Source: Paenibacillus pectinilyticus | GTDB lineage: Bacteria > Bacillota > Bacilli > Paenibacillales > NBRC-103111 | Assembly: GCF_001700435.1 (NCBI RefSeq) | Contig: NZ_LYPC01000022.1 | Location: forward strand, 352,087 to 416,086 | Direction: 5' to 3' | DNA: 64,000 nt | In this document: positions 17,021 to 25,832 of the stretch, in pieces | How the letters are laid out: the number at the start of each line of letters is the position of its first letter | Position numbering within the stretch: position 1 is the stretch's first letter | Notes under the pieces: model-generated | What the model was told of the DNA's origin: nothing | What the model saw: only the letters and a program-made list of their open reading frames with translations | The model's database searches: none | Made by a program: the position numbers and the translations under genes

Positions 17021-17974
17021 CTACTTCACAAATTTTAAACTCGTTCGAATCTTGCCTATTTGATCTGACATCTCTTTGTATCCCGCTGTTAATTGGGCGT
17101 CATGGGGATTGAATTGCACATCGCCCGGAAGCGACATGACGAATACACGATCTTCGTCTTCACCCAAGATGTACAGTCGAGCGATACTTTTAGCTGTAGG
17201 TCCATTATTGATCCAATCGCTCTTGGTCCAGATAGAAATACTAAATAGAATTCCACCATACTGTAAATTGGCCCTGTCATAAAAATGGATATTAGCGGTG
17301 TTTGACTCGTTTTCTAACATTTCACCAATCCTATAATTGTCCATCCATGATTTTGGCAGGTTTAGCGAATACTTAAGTTTAGTATCAGTATAAGCTGTGG
17401 TAGGTTCATCAAGAATAACTTTCTGATTCACAGAGCGAATATTCAGGTATGCGGCATCGTATTTCCGGAAATCACCTTTCCCCTCCGTAACGAAGGTTTT
17501 CGCGTCTACACCGAAGTCATCTCCCGAAATCGTCACATCCCCTATTTTCACATTATCCTCATTGTAAAAAGTCAGCAACGCATTGATGGAATTTTGTGTG
17601 ATCCCAACGCCGTCAAACTTCAATTGCCCGGTCACTTTCGTGTTATCTCCATCTTTCGTCAGGATTAAATTCCCGACCGAAATGGTTTTGTAATCCGGAT
17701 CTGTGATGTCTAACGGTCTATTTTGAATCACGATTTTCTGCGAATCCGTATCATAATCGATGTTCGCTCCCAGGTTCTCCGCAACAAAACGCACAGGCAC
17801 ATACGCATGTCCGTCGACATTTAGCACTTGATAATCCTTGCCCAAATCAACGGCACTGCCATTAATTTCGAAACGCGCAGGAAATAAAAGTGCTTGAATC
17901 GAGTCCGAAGCGAACGCAGCCGTAGAACCAGCAATCATTAAGCCACAGCTTAGTCCAAAAATAAATTTCTTCAA
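17021..17974 (-). CDS. Secreted stalk-domain (copper amine oxidase N-terminal) protein
   Basis: Exported protein, about 317 residues, of unknown function. A signal peptide (MKKFIFGLSCGLMIAGSTAAFA) is followed by a stalk domain (about 30-85) with the signature YVPVRFVAENLGANIDYD, which is common in wall proteins of Paenibacillus, and then by a region of about 220 residues that I do not recognise. I chose the TTG at 17974 because GGAAGAGGTG lies six bases before it and the signal peptide then begins correctly; the longer GTG start at 17992 adds residues across the ribosome binding site. The neighbouring CAP-domain gene carries the same stalk module. Confidence 0.75.
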   Translation of the reverse strand: MKKFIFGLSCGLMIAGSTAAFASDSIQALLFPARFEINGSAVDLGKDYQVLNVDGHAYVPVRFVAENLGANIDYDTDSQKIVIQNRPLDITDPDYKTISVGNLILTKDGDNTKVTGQLKFDGVGITQNSINALLTFYNEDNVKIGDVTISGDDFGVDAKTFVTEGKGDFRKYDAAYLNIRSVNQKVILDEPTTAYTDTKLKYSLNLPKSWMDNYRIGEMLENESNTANIHFYDRANLQYGGILFSISIWTKSDWINNGPTAKSIARLYILGEDEDRVFVMSLPGDVQFNPHDAQLTAGYKEMSDQIGKIRTSLKFVK

Positions 17975-18059
17975 AGATGACACCTCTTCCACCTGTTATC
18001 GATTCCAAATTATAACAATCCATAACGTTAGACGCGGTCTGTCCTGAATAGTTTCTAAA

Positions 18060-18088
18060 ATAAAAAGCCGAGCAACATCTGCTCGACT
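18060..18088 (-). terminator. Terminator after the CAP-domain protein gene
   Basis: On the minus strand GTCGAGCA pairs with TGCTCGGC and is followed by TTTTTATTT, about 30 bases after the stop. Confidence 0.85.
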
Positions 18089-18121
18089 CCTATAATTAGT
18101 TAACAGCATTAAGTAACTGCA

Positions 18122-19399
18122 TTAATTAACACCATTAATTACCGCTGTCCATTTATCACTTTCCCAGGCTACCTGCGCCCCGAGGGCCTCACTGACGAAG
18201 CGAAGCGGCACATAGGTCGAACCTTCCGAAGAAATGAACGGCACACTTGAAATTGTTTTCCGATTCCCGTTCACCAGTGCCTGATTGGTCCCAATAGTTA
18301 GCACGATCGTGGTTGCATCCTTATGGATGGTAACCTCTTTACGACTTCCTTCCCAAAGCACATTAGCCCCAATCGCTTCAAATACGCCACGCAGCGGAAT
18401 CAACGTATTTCCCTCTATAATTCTAGCCTTTGGCGAAACGTCCACATACTTACCGTTAATTCGAATGCCCACATCGTTACTGCTGAACTGCTTTGGCGGA
18501 TCCACTTTGGTTGGATTCGTGGTATGATCTGTTTTAGGCGCATCCGGATTTTCTTTCGTGGTGAATGACCACGTCTTATCCTCCACAGTCACTGTGTAAG
18601 TTTCACCATAGGTTAGTTCTTGTTTGGGGATAAGGTGCCAAGCATTCGTATCGCCAAGCTCCTGCTTTAATTTTAAAATATCAACGGCCTTGCCAGCACT
18701 ATCGATCATTGAGGCACTTATATCCTCTTTGTCCTGAGCTACGCCCGCATAGGTAATGAAATAGCCTGACTTTTCTAAACCGAATTGCTCTAAGGGATTA
18801 GGTACCTCAAACCCATAGAACCCAATCGGCACCCCCGTTTGTCCATCATACGGATAAACACCAACGCCCGTATGCGTATACCAAGCTTTGGCAGGGTTGA
18901 GAACAACCGCATGCTGATTATAACCTACGCCCAATAACGTCATATCCGGCAAAATTAAGCTGGATCTATGAAGAGGAGCATCAAGTAAGGACTGCACCCC
19001 TTTTTCAGGTGAATCCGTGTCAAACGAGACATCCTCAAACACACCGAACTTATCCGTGTCAAATCCTAGTGCACCTGCCCGATCCCAGGGACGTTCTCCC
19101 GTATAGCCTTGTTTTCCGCTTGTTTCTGTATGGCCATTCTCCTGATTGACGAGTAAATAATTCGCATGATTGCTGGCTGCTTGTGTTAAGGTAGGATCTA
19201 ATTTCATAGCTTGTATGCCCATCTTAGATCTTATATCATTGAGGTAATTTAACGCTGCAGCTGCACTGTTAACGTTGCTCACTTCCGTACCAATTGTGCT
19301 CTTAGGCGTAACTGCCAGTACAGATTGGCTCGAAAGAATCATTGATAAAGCGGTAACAACCGTTGCGATCTTGACTTTTGCTTTTAAAGAATTTCTCAT
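18122..19399 (-). CDS. Secreted CAP-domain (SCP-like, YkwD type) protein with stalk domain
   Basis: Exported protein, about 425 residues. After a signal peptide (1-30) comes a CAP domain (about 45-185), recognisable from ALNYLNDIRSKMG, LTQAASNHANYL and a long loop with NGHTETSGKQGYTGE, which carries the usual His and Glu. A middle Ig-like part and a Pro/Thr linker lead to a C-terminal stalk domain (about 315-425) with YVPLRFVSEALGAQVAWE. CAP proteins of this type are found in sporulating Firmicutes, but the activity is not settled. The ATG at 19399 has GGAGGT four bases upstream; a TTG at 19414 would precede that site. Confidence 0.85.
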   Translation of the reverse strand: MRNSLKAKVKIATVVTALSMILSSQSVLAVTPKSTIGTEVSNVNSAAAALNYLNDIRSKMGIQAMKLDPTLTQAASNHANYLLVNQENGHTETSGKQGYTGERPWDRAGALGFDTDKFGVFEDVSFDTDSPEKGVQSLLDAPLHRSSLILPDMTLLGVGYNQHAVVLNPAKAWYTHTGVGVYPYDGQTGVPIGFYGFEVPNPLEQFGLEKSGYFITYAGVAQDKEDISASMIDSAGKAVDILKLKQELGDTNAWHLIPKQELTYGETYTVTVEDKTWSFTTKENPDAPKTDHTTNPTKVDPPKQFSSNDVGIRINGKYVDVSPKARIIEGNTLIPLRGVFEAIGANVLWEGSRKEVTIHKDATTIVLTIGTNQALVNGNRKTISSVPFISSEGSTYVPLRFVSEALGAQVAWESDKWTAVINGVN

Positions 19400-19524
19400 A
19401 ATACCTCCAAACAACCTGTTATTTCCAATGTCCCCTTTTATTCGACATCTTTCCCTTTAATCCTGCAAAAAAGGTGCTTACTAATTAACGAAGCGGCCTC
19501 CTCTCACCATGAAAATGAACAAGG

Positions 19525-19554
19525 AAAAAGCCATCGAGCATGTGCTCGATAGCT
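19525..19554 (-). terminator. Terminator after the GltS-like gene
   Basis: On the minus strand GCTATCGAGCA pairs with GCTCGATGGC and is followed by TTTTT, about 23 bases after the stop. Confidence 0.85.
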
Positions 19555-19577
19555 TGAATTTTAAAACTTAATATGTC

Positions 19578-21149
19578 CTACGATGACTCGGGATATGGGA
19601 ATAAATCCACGATTCTCGTGCTCTGCCCGCTCTCATTCGTAAATACCACGTGCTCTCTCCGCAGCCCCAGCGGGCTCTCCAATCCACAAGCTGCAGCCAA
19701 AGAGAATAACCCTTCTCGCAATTGCAAAATGTAGTTCATCACCCGCCACTGCTTCTCTTCCGGCGCAAGTGCCGCCTGATACTTAGAATCTGTCGTTGTG
19801 ATTCCGGTTGGGCATTTGCCCGTGTGGCATTGCATGGCCATGATACACCCATTTGCCATCATAAAGCCGCGAGCGGAGTTGACGCAGTCAGCACCTAGCG
19901 CAAGGGCGATGGCAACCTTGTCTGGCGTGATGAGTTTGCCAGACGCGAAGATTTTGATGCGGTTGCGGACACCGAATTTGCGAGCAACATCATCCAGAAT
20001 GAGCAGCGCTGCATATAACGGCAGCCCCATGCCATCTGCCATGGCTTTAAAAGTTGCTCCTGAGCCGCCTTCAGAGCCGTCTACAGTGATGAAATCTGGA
20101 TAGATGTCGAGCTCGACCATCGTCTGGAAAAAAGGCTCTAATCGCTTTGGATCACCAACGACGATTTTGACGCCAATGGGTTTCCCGCCTTCTTCCTGCA
20201 ACGTCTGGATGAACCGTAAAGCCTCCTCCGGATTGGTGAGAAATTCGAAGCGATTCGGTGAATTGACCGTTTTGCCTATTGGAACCAATCGGGTTGCAGC
20301 TACCTTCTCTGTTACTTTCGTACCCTCGAGGTGTCCGCCGCGTATCTTCGCACCTTGATGAAATTTCAATTCAAAGGCTTTAATCGTGGGTATCGCCGCC
20401 TTGTGACGAAACGCTTCCAATGAGAATTGACCAGTGTCATCACGAAAGCCGAACATACCGGGTCCGATTTGTGAGATCACATCGGCGCCTGAAGCTAGGT
20501 GTTCTGGCGCAACACCACCTTCTCCCGTATTCAGCCAAGATCCGCCGGCCATCGATGCGCCGCTGCCTGTCGAGAGGATATAATTCTCGCCGACCGCTCC
20601 ATACGACGTAGCTGAAGCACCGAACATCCCTTTGAGCCGCCATGGCTGGGTCCGATTCGGGCCAATTACAATCGCATCGTCATCTAAGAGAAGCCAAGGT
20701 TTAACTTGCTCGTCAATGAACTTTTCCTGCCGGGTGAAGAGCCCTTCATCCGTAATGACATATTTCTTTCCTGGCACCAGCCCATCGTTATCCACGCGAA
20801 GCTCGCTCGTCAACTTCGGAAACATGGCATTCGATAAATAAAATCCTGGCTTCTCATAATCCCGTCTACCACCAAAGGAAATAAGATCTGTTCGGTACTT
20901 GGCCGCATACACGAGCCCAACAAAATCAGCCCTTGAGAAAGGCTTCCCCTCTGTATCATGATCGAACCAATATTGGCGGAACTCGGGCCCCAATTTCTCA
21001 AGTAAATAACGCATCCAACCTAAAAAAGGGTGGGAGCGGATGATCGAATGTTTTGGTTTCTTGGATAACGCATACATGTAACCAAAGAAAATCAAAGGTG
21101 GCACCAATACAACCACAAGTAAAATGGACAATAAGACACTATGCACCAT
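19578..21149 (-). CDS. FMN-binding glutamate synthase family protein (YerD-like)
   Basis: Membrane-attached flavoprotein, about 523 residues. A single N-terminal transmembrane segment (about 3-25) precedes a GltS/FMN-binding alpha/beta barrel that corresponds to the synthase half of glutamate synthase. Barrel motifs include TVDGSEGGSGATF and KIFASGKLITPDKVAIALALGAD, and the cysteine cluster CHTGKCPTGI resembles the iron-sulfur site of the synthase domain. It lacks the amidotransferase half, so it is not a full glutamate synthase and its substrate is unknown. I chose the ATG at 21149, nine bases after GGAGG; the TTG at 21158 would touch that site. It appears monocistronic. Confidence 0.85.
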   Translation of the reverse strand: MVHSVLLSILLVVVLVPPLIFFGYMYALSKKPKHSIIRSHPFLGWMRYLLEKLGPEFRQYWFDHDTEGKPFSRADFVGLVYAAKYRTDLISFGGRRDYEKPGFYLSNAMFPKLTSELRVDNDGLVPGKKYVITDEGLFTRQEKFIDEQVKPWLLLDDDAIVIGPNRTQPWRLKGMFGASATSYGAVGENYILSTGSGASMAGGSWLNTGEGGVAPEHLASGADVISQIGPGMFGFRDDTGQFSLEAFRHKAAIPTIKAFELKFHQGAKIRGGHLEGTKVTEKVAATRLVPIGKTVNSPNRFEFLTNPEEALRFIQTLQEEGGKPIGVKIVVGDPKRLEPFFQTMVELDIYPDFITVDGSEGGSGATFKAMADGMGLPLYAALLILDDVARKFGVRNRIKIFASGKLITPDKVAIALALGADCVNSARGFMMANGCIMAMQCHTGKCPTGITTTDSKYQAALAPEEKQWRVMNYILQLREGLFSLAAACGLESPLGLRREHVVFTNESGQSTRIVDLFPYPESS

Positions 21150-21263
21150 CAAGTTCAACCTCCAATTTTACTCATCTAACCTCGATTAGCATACCACATT
21201 TTTCTAATTTTTAAGCCTAGAAGTTACGCCTATGTCCGTTCCATCCTATTCCTGCTAACAACG

Positions 21264-21286
21264 AAAAAGCCGCCTCTCGACAGCTC
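21264..21286 (-). terminator. Probable terminator after the 21.3-kb methyltransferase gene
   Basis: On the minus strand AGCTGTC and GGCGGCT pair, with two G-U pairs, around a GAGA tetraloop, followed by TTTTT. Confidence 0.6.
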
Positions 21287-21318
21287 TTTCGCTCTACTTA
21301 TTTAGTCTATGCCAATAC

Positions 21319-22131
21319 CTACAATTTTCTCCCTATATACAATAAATGCGAAGAAATACCCAGAATAGATGGATCCCTAGCGAATTGGATCAGCATATCG
21401 ATCAGTTGTTCCTCTTCTCCTCGATCCACCCAATATTGCTTCTGTTCTTTCGATAATAGGGCACCAAGATTCGAGGAACCAATTAAATCAAGTGTCTCGA
21501 AACCATAACTCTCCATAAATGGCTTAATCTCTTCCACTTTGTAATAATAAGCGCCAGTGAATCGACCTTGATCCGTATGATTAAAATTGCCTTCGTCGAT
21601 AAATGAGTTAATCGCGGAGACATTATCATGCGGCTTCCATGCTTGTGGAAAAAGCAGCGAAGTTAGCGCCATCCTCATTCGACTTTGGAAAGCTACGAAA
21701 ACGAGGCCATTTTCCTTCGTAACTCGATGCAATTCTTGAACAGCAGCGATACGATCTTCTTCCCTTTGTAAATGATAAAGGGGTCCCATCATTAACGACG
21801 CATCGTAGATTGAATCCGGAATTCCAAGTAAATGTGTGGCATTTAGCACATGAAAACCTGTAAATTGTTCCGCTAATTCTAATTCATTCGCTTTTTCTTT
21901 TGCAATGTCAACTAATCGAGGAGTGAAATCGGAAAGGGTCACCGCATATCCCATTTTAGCTAGAGCAATCGCATATTTGCCTGGTCCAGCACCATTATCG
22001 AGGACATGACCAGATCTCGGCATATGCTGCATCAAGTAGTGCCAGTTTACCGTAAACTCAATCGGCTCCCGATCTAACCTTCCCCACTCATCAAAATTGG
22101 AATAGTAGTCCATTACGTTGTCCATCGGCAT
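21319..22131 (-). CDS. Class I SAM-dependent methyltransferase
   Basis: Soluble methyltransferase, about 270 residues. The Rossmann fold starts with HVLDNGAGPGKYAIALAKMGY (motif I, with Asn where many have Gly), then TLSDFTPRLVDIAKEKA (acidic loop binding SAM ribose), and DASLMMGPLYHLQREEDR (motif for the substrate side). The substrate is unknown. The G-rich stretch AAGGAAGGGG precedes two possible ATGs, at 22131 and 22125; I give the longer. The terminator of the glycosyltransferase genes overlaps the region just upstream of this start, so this gene must have a promoter inside or be read at low level. Confidence 0.85.
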   Translation of the reverse strand: MPMDNVMDYYSNFDEWGRLDREPIEFTVNWHYLMQHMPRSGHVLDNGAGPGKYAIALAKMGYAVTLSDFTPRLVDIAKEKANELELAEQFTGFHVLNATHLLGIPDSIYDASLMMGPLYHLQREEDRIAAVQELHRVTKENGLVFVAFQSRMRMALTSLLFPQAWKPHDNVSAINSFIDEGNFNHTDQGRFTGAYYYKVEEIKPFMESYGFETLDLIGSSNLGALLSKEQKQYWVDRGEEEQLIDMLIQFARDPSILGISSHLLYIGRKL

Positions 22132-22155
22132 ACCCCTTCCTTTCCCTAGAAAACC

Positions 22156-22188
22156 CAAAAAACCTATCGCCTACTAAAGACGACAGGT
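22156..22188 (-). terminator. Terminator after the tandem CgeB-like genes
   Basis: On the minus strand ACCTGTCG pairs with CGATAGGT and is followed by TTTTTTGGG. It ends about 25 bases before the next start codon. Confidence 0.75.
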
Positions 22189-22237
22189 CTTACCTGTACG
22201 GTAGTTCATGATAGTTTATAAAACCAAATTATTCCTG

Positions 22238-23269
22238 TCAATCTAAATTTTTATTCCGGCTTCCAAGATGATAGGACCTCATTGACTCATTGATTAAGAT
22301 CCCTCTTTCATGTAAAACCCTTAGCATATACGCGGCGCGGGACTTGTAGGAATGTTGAGAGACTGCTCGATAGCCAGCTTCTCGAATATTTTCTCTTTCC
22401 GTCGGATGGTTCAAATAATAGGTAACCAGTCGCTTCGTTTCCTTAGCTGATTGCGATACGACGAGATGCTTTCCTGGCTCGAAGAGTCGCCGAATCTCTG
22501 GCGTATCACTCGTTAGCAGAAACCCGCCAGAACCTAAAATTTCATACGTTCTCTGCGTAACTTGGGTCAGTTGGTTCTGTGGACCAATCACAATTTTAGC
22601 TGAATTATACACTTTCCTAGCTTCAGGATAATCCAAATAGCCATGTATATGAGATTTGGGTACACTAGCGCCAAGAATCGGCTTCATTTTATCCCACTGC
22701 CTACCCCAGAAATCAATCCTCACTTTATCTTGGACTAGAGGTCGAATAAGTGTCTGCAAGGATTGAATACGATAATGCTTGGGATATTTCTTCAAAATAT
22801 GAGAATACCCGTTGGCCACCACCGCGATCTCACTTCGGAATTTCTTATAGGGCTTACTCTTCCGATGGACCTTCGCATGATAACCGAAATCCATGTGGGC
22901 CGATGGAAAGCCTAAACTCTCATATTTGTTTACGTTAGCTCGACAAATCGTAAAGACAAAGTCCGGTTTCACCGCTTTCACATAGCGATGTGAGAATGTT
23001 TCGAAGTGTGTAGGGTCTTCCGTCGCCCAAAAGACGTGCGGGACTTGGGACTTTCCAACATACTGTCGAATCCATGGACGTCTATGGGGTTTATGTTGGA
23101 GGGTCCATCCCAACGTAATAATTAAATCTGGTTTGAAACTGGCAATCATTCGTCCCATCTGATGTTTGGTCAGTTTCCCAGATATTTTCACCTCATGGCC
23201 TAAATCACGAAAACCATTGGGTAACCCATGGATCCACATCGGATGATATTCCAGAAATAAAATCCGCAA
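22238..23269 (-). CDS. CgeB-family glycosyltransferase, copy 2
   Basis: Predicted cytoplasmic GT-B glycosyltransferase, 343 residues, of the CgeB spore-maturation family. The N-terminal half begins MRILFLEYHPMWIHGLPNGF and the C-terminal half carries the nucleotide-sugar region VYNSAKIVIGPQNQLTQVTQRTYEILGSGGFLLTSDTPEIRRLFEPG, typical of Glyco_trans_1_2 proteins. In Bacillus, CgeB helps to glycosylate the outermost spore layer. It starts at a TTG five bases after GGGGGTG, and this RBS lies right behind the stop of the upstream paralogue, so the pair is one transcript. The two proteins align along their full length. Confidence 0.83.
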   Translation of the reverse strand: MRILFLEYHPMWIHGLPNGFRDLGHEVKISGKLTKHQMGRMIASFKPDLIITLGWTLQHKPHRRPWIRQYVGKSQVPHVFWATEDPTHFETFSHRYVKAVKPDFVFTICRANVNKYESLGFPSAHMDFGYHAKVHRKSKPYKKFRSEIAVVANGYSHILKKYPKHYRIQSLQTLIRPLVQDKVRIDFWGRQWDKMKPILGASVPKSHIHGYLDYPEARKVYNSAKIVIGPQNQLTQVTQRTYEILGSGGFLLTSDTPEIRRLFEPGKHLVVSQSAKETKRLVTYYLNHPTERENIREAGYRAVSQHSYKSRAAYMLRVLHERGILINESMRSYHLGSRNKNLD

Positions 23270-23280
23270 TCTAGCACCCC

Positions 23281-24267
23281 CTATACACCCGGTAGTATCC
23301 CTTTTTCGCTTAAAATAGTGAGCATTCGCTGAGCCCGGCTCGTGTAGCTATGTGGATGTATCGATTTTCTTCCTTGCCTTTGTATCGCTATCCTAGCCTC
23401 TCGATTCTTCAGGTATCGCCCAACGAGCGCAATAGTTTGGCTGGGCGTTGAAGAGGCCACCAGATCCCTCCCTGGCATTAGGAGTCCTCGTACGCCTTGT
23501 GTATCACTGGTTAACAGGAAGCCACTAGACCCTAAAATTTCATAAGTTCGCTGGGTCACCATATCTTGATAATTTTGCAAACCCAACATAATCTTAGCCG
23601 AGCTATATACTTTATTCGCGTCTTTATAGGCAATTGGGCCATGGAGCCAGTTACGCGGAATCCTTTTACCGAGGAAGGGTTTCATTTTATCCCAACCGCG
23701 TCCGTAGAAATCAACACGATACCCTTTGGCTAACAAAGGGCGAATCAAGATATCGATGGATTTCCGGCGGTAAATCCGGGGATATTTCCGAAGCACATGC
23801 GGGTATGCATTAGCCACGACTGCGATATGATGCCGATAGCGACCCATCGGTTTCACAGCACGATGAATGGCAGGATCATAGCCGAAATCCATATAGTCAG
23901 CAGCGAACCCCATACTGCGAAACTTAGTAGCTGTTGGATGGCTGATCGTAAACGTGAAGTCAGGCTTCATGGTCTGAAGCAATGGAATTGTAAATACATC
24001 TGTGAAATTCGGATCTTCTGTCGACCAATAGACCAGAGGTATCTGATAGTGGGTCGCAAGTTTACGTATAATCCGCTGTTTGGACTTCTTATGATCCGGC
24101 CCCCAACCGACGGAAACAAGAAGATTCGGCTGAAAAGTTGTCAATTGTTTACGTAATCTTTGTTGGGTCACAGGGCCTGAAATCCGAACGGTATGACCAA
24201 GATTCCTCAATCCATTCGGGAGGCCGAAAGACCACAATTTTCCTCGTTCAAGAAATAAGATCTTCAT
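23281..24267 (-). CDS. CgeB-family glycosyltransferase, copy 1
   Basis: First gene of a tandem pair, 328 residues. It shares the same plan as its neighbour: MKILFLERGKLWSFGLPNGLRNLGHTVRISG at the N-terminus, MDFGYDPAIHR in the middle and VYSSAKIMLGLQNYQDMVTQRTYEILGSSGFLLTSDTQG near the C-terminus. The pair arose by duplication and has diverged substantially, which suggests different acceptors or sugars. AGGAGG lies four bases before the ATG. A spore-surface role is inferred from the family and from the CotF gene less than 1 kb away; expression from a sporulation promoter was not shown. Confidence 0.83.
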   Translation of the reverse strand: MKILFLERGKLWSFGLPNGLRNLGHTVRISGPVTQQRLRKQLTTFQPNLLVSVGWGPDHKKSKQRIIRKLATHYQIPLVYWSTEDPNFTDVFTIPLLQTMKPDFTFTISHPTATKFRSMGFAADYMDFGYDPAIHRAVKPMGRYRHHIAVVANAYPHVLRKYPRIYRRKSIDILIRPLLAKGYRVDFYGRGWDKMKPFLGKRIPRNWLHGPIAYKDANKVYSSAKIMLGLQNYQDMVTQRTYEILGSSGFLLTSDTQGVRGLLMPGRDLVASSTPSQTIALVGRYLKNREARIAIQRQGRKSIHPHSYTSRAQRMLTILSEKGILPGV

Positions 24268-24412
24268 CGTTTCCTCCTACCGTAGATGGCGTCTATCTCC
24301 CTATTCATTACCGCGTCGAAAGCGCCCTGCTTCAAATAGGCTCCCACCATCATATTCCTTATCCGAATTGATGTTCTAGATAGCCGCCTAGAGAACCTCG
24401 CTCCTGTAAACA

Positions 24413-24475
24413 AAAAAATAGAACCCCCCAATCCACTATACTGTGGAAATGGAAGCTTCTATTTATTTTAAAGAA
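24413..24475. terminator. Possible bidirectional terminator between HIT and CgeB-like genes
   Basis: AATAGAA and TTCTATT form the outer stem, flanked by A-rich and T-rich runs on both sides; the internal part is imperfect. It lies about 40 bases after the HIT gene stop. Confidence 0.4.
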
Positions 24476-24511
24476 ATTTTTGCATCTATGTTCGACTCAA
24501 AAGTGAACCGC

Positions 24512-24931
24512 TTAAAGCTGCGCTCTCAATTGCCCAATGATGTCGGCATATTCCGGCTCCGTCAATTGCTTATTATCGGCGGGATTCATCTCAAACATTT
24601 TCCCCCAAGTGTAACCATCCTTATATTTAGGCACGATGTGGAAGTGTACATGCGGCATGGTATCGCCGAAGGCGCCGTAATTGATTTTATCCGGTGCAAA
24701 AGCTTTCTCGACGGCTGCTGCGGCCTGTGCCACATCACGCATGTAAGCATCCTGATTCTCTTGGGATAAATGAAAGAATTCCGTATGATGCTCATTCAAC
24801 GCTACAATACAACGGCCCTTATACGTCTGCTCCCGAAATAAATAAAGTGTTGAAACACGCAATTGACCGATTTCGATCATCAAATTGGATAAAGCTTCAT
24901 TCTTGCTGCAATAGTTACAAACTTGGCTCAT
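24512..24931 (-). CDS. HIT family protein
   Basis: Soluble nucleotide hydrolase or transferase of the histidine triad superfamily, 139 residues. The triad reads HVHFHIVPKYKDG (HxHxH with the catalytic middle His) near residue 105. An N-terminal pair CNYC (residues 6-9) could bind zinc, as in many bacterial HIT proteins. AGGAG lies nine bases before the ATG. It seems to be a single-gene unit. Unlike the second HIT protein at 42.3-42.8 kb it is a plain family member without an extra tail. The physiological substrate is not known. Confidence 0.9.
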   Translation of the reverse strand: MSQVCNYCSKNEALSNLMIEIGQLRVSTLYLFREQTYKGRCIVALNEHHTEFFHLSQENQDAYMRDVAQAAAAVEKAFAPDKINYGAFGDTMPHVHFHIVPKYKDGYTWGKMFEMNPADNKQLTEPEYADIIGQLRAQL

Positions 24932-25106
24932 CGTAGAAGTCTCCTATTCTAGCGCGTAGTGGATAATAATCCCTTTAATTATAGCACTTATTTTCAAAAA
25001 ATGGTTTCAATACTTCCATTAACAGGTCCTATCCGTGTATAAACCACCGATCTATGACCAACATTAACGAAGTTACTTTAACCTCAACATCAAAGGAGAT
25101 TTCGTT

Positions 25107-25745
25107 ATGCAACAGCAAATGCAGCCCAATAATCAAACGCAAACTTCGCCAAGTACCAACCACGGTGGTCATGAGCTCTTCGATTTACATGAAGTGTTGG
25201 CCTGTACCATTAATGTGCTGGATCAATTCATGATATTTAGACAGTTTGTGCAAGACAGCGAGCTGCTGGACATTCTGGATCATCAATATCAATTCACACT
25301 TGCTCAGTATAATTTAACCGCTGAGTGCTTCACAACAGGTCAAAAGCCTAGCCAAGAAACATCTACGTATATGATTAAACAACTTTCGCAACCGATCTAC
25401 GGCATCAAACCCACCCAACCCAAAAAGCCAAACCAGTCGCTCGCTGATATCAAGGACGCTGGAATAAGTGGACATATGCTAGGTCTGATCAAAACACATG
25501 CATCCTTGCTCACCATGACAGCTGTAGAAGTAACGAATCCCGTCGTACGGCGAGTACTCGCCGCTCAAGTACCAAATTTCATAGAAATGGCTTATGAAAT
25601 CTTTCTTTATCAAAATAGACATGCTTACTACCAGGTACCACAATTAGAAGCATCCGATATGCAAAGCATGCTGTCAGCATTCGTCCCCGCGACCGGTGCG
25701 CCGCAAATGCCGCCAAATAACCGATCAGCAGCGTCTGTTCACTAG
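25107..25745 (+). CDS. CotF-family spore coat protein
   Basis: Ferritin-like helical spore coat protein, 212 residues. The N-terminus is Gln-rich (MQQQMQPNNQTQTSP), followed by the coat F helical region HELFDLHEVLACTINVLDQFMIFRQFVQD and a second part with MLGLIKTHASLLTMTAVEVTNPVVRRVLAAQVPNFIEMAYEIFLYQNRH. AAAGGAGAT lies upstream of the ATG with good spacing. A strong terminator follows. It is a single gene, probably read from a sporulation sigma factor promoter, which I could not identify with certainty. Confidence 0.85.
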   Translation: MQQQMQPNNQTQTSPSTNHGGHELFDLHEVLACTINVLDQFMIFRQFVQDSELLDILDHQYQFTLAQYNLTAECFTTGQKPSQETSTYMIKQLSQPIYGIKPTQPKKPNQSLADIKDAGISGHMLGLIKTHASLLTMTAVEVTNPVVRRVLAAQVPNFIEMAYEIFLYQNRHAYYQVPQLEASDMQSMLSAFVPATGAPQMPPNNRSAASVH

Positions 25746-25759
25746 TTAGCAGCGAATGA

Positions 25760-25798
25760 AGCCCAGCATCGGCCCTTAGGTCGATGTCTGGGCTTTCT
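25760..25798 (+). terminator. Terminator of the CotF-family gene
   Basis: AGCCCAGCATCG pairs with CGATGTCTGGGCT around a short loop and runs into TTTCT. Confidence 0.85.
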
Positions 25799-25832
25799 CA
25801 AATTAACCAGGAGGATTGGAGGTCAATGACAC

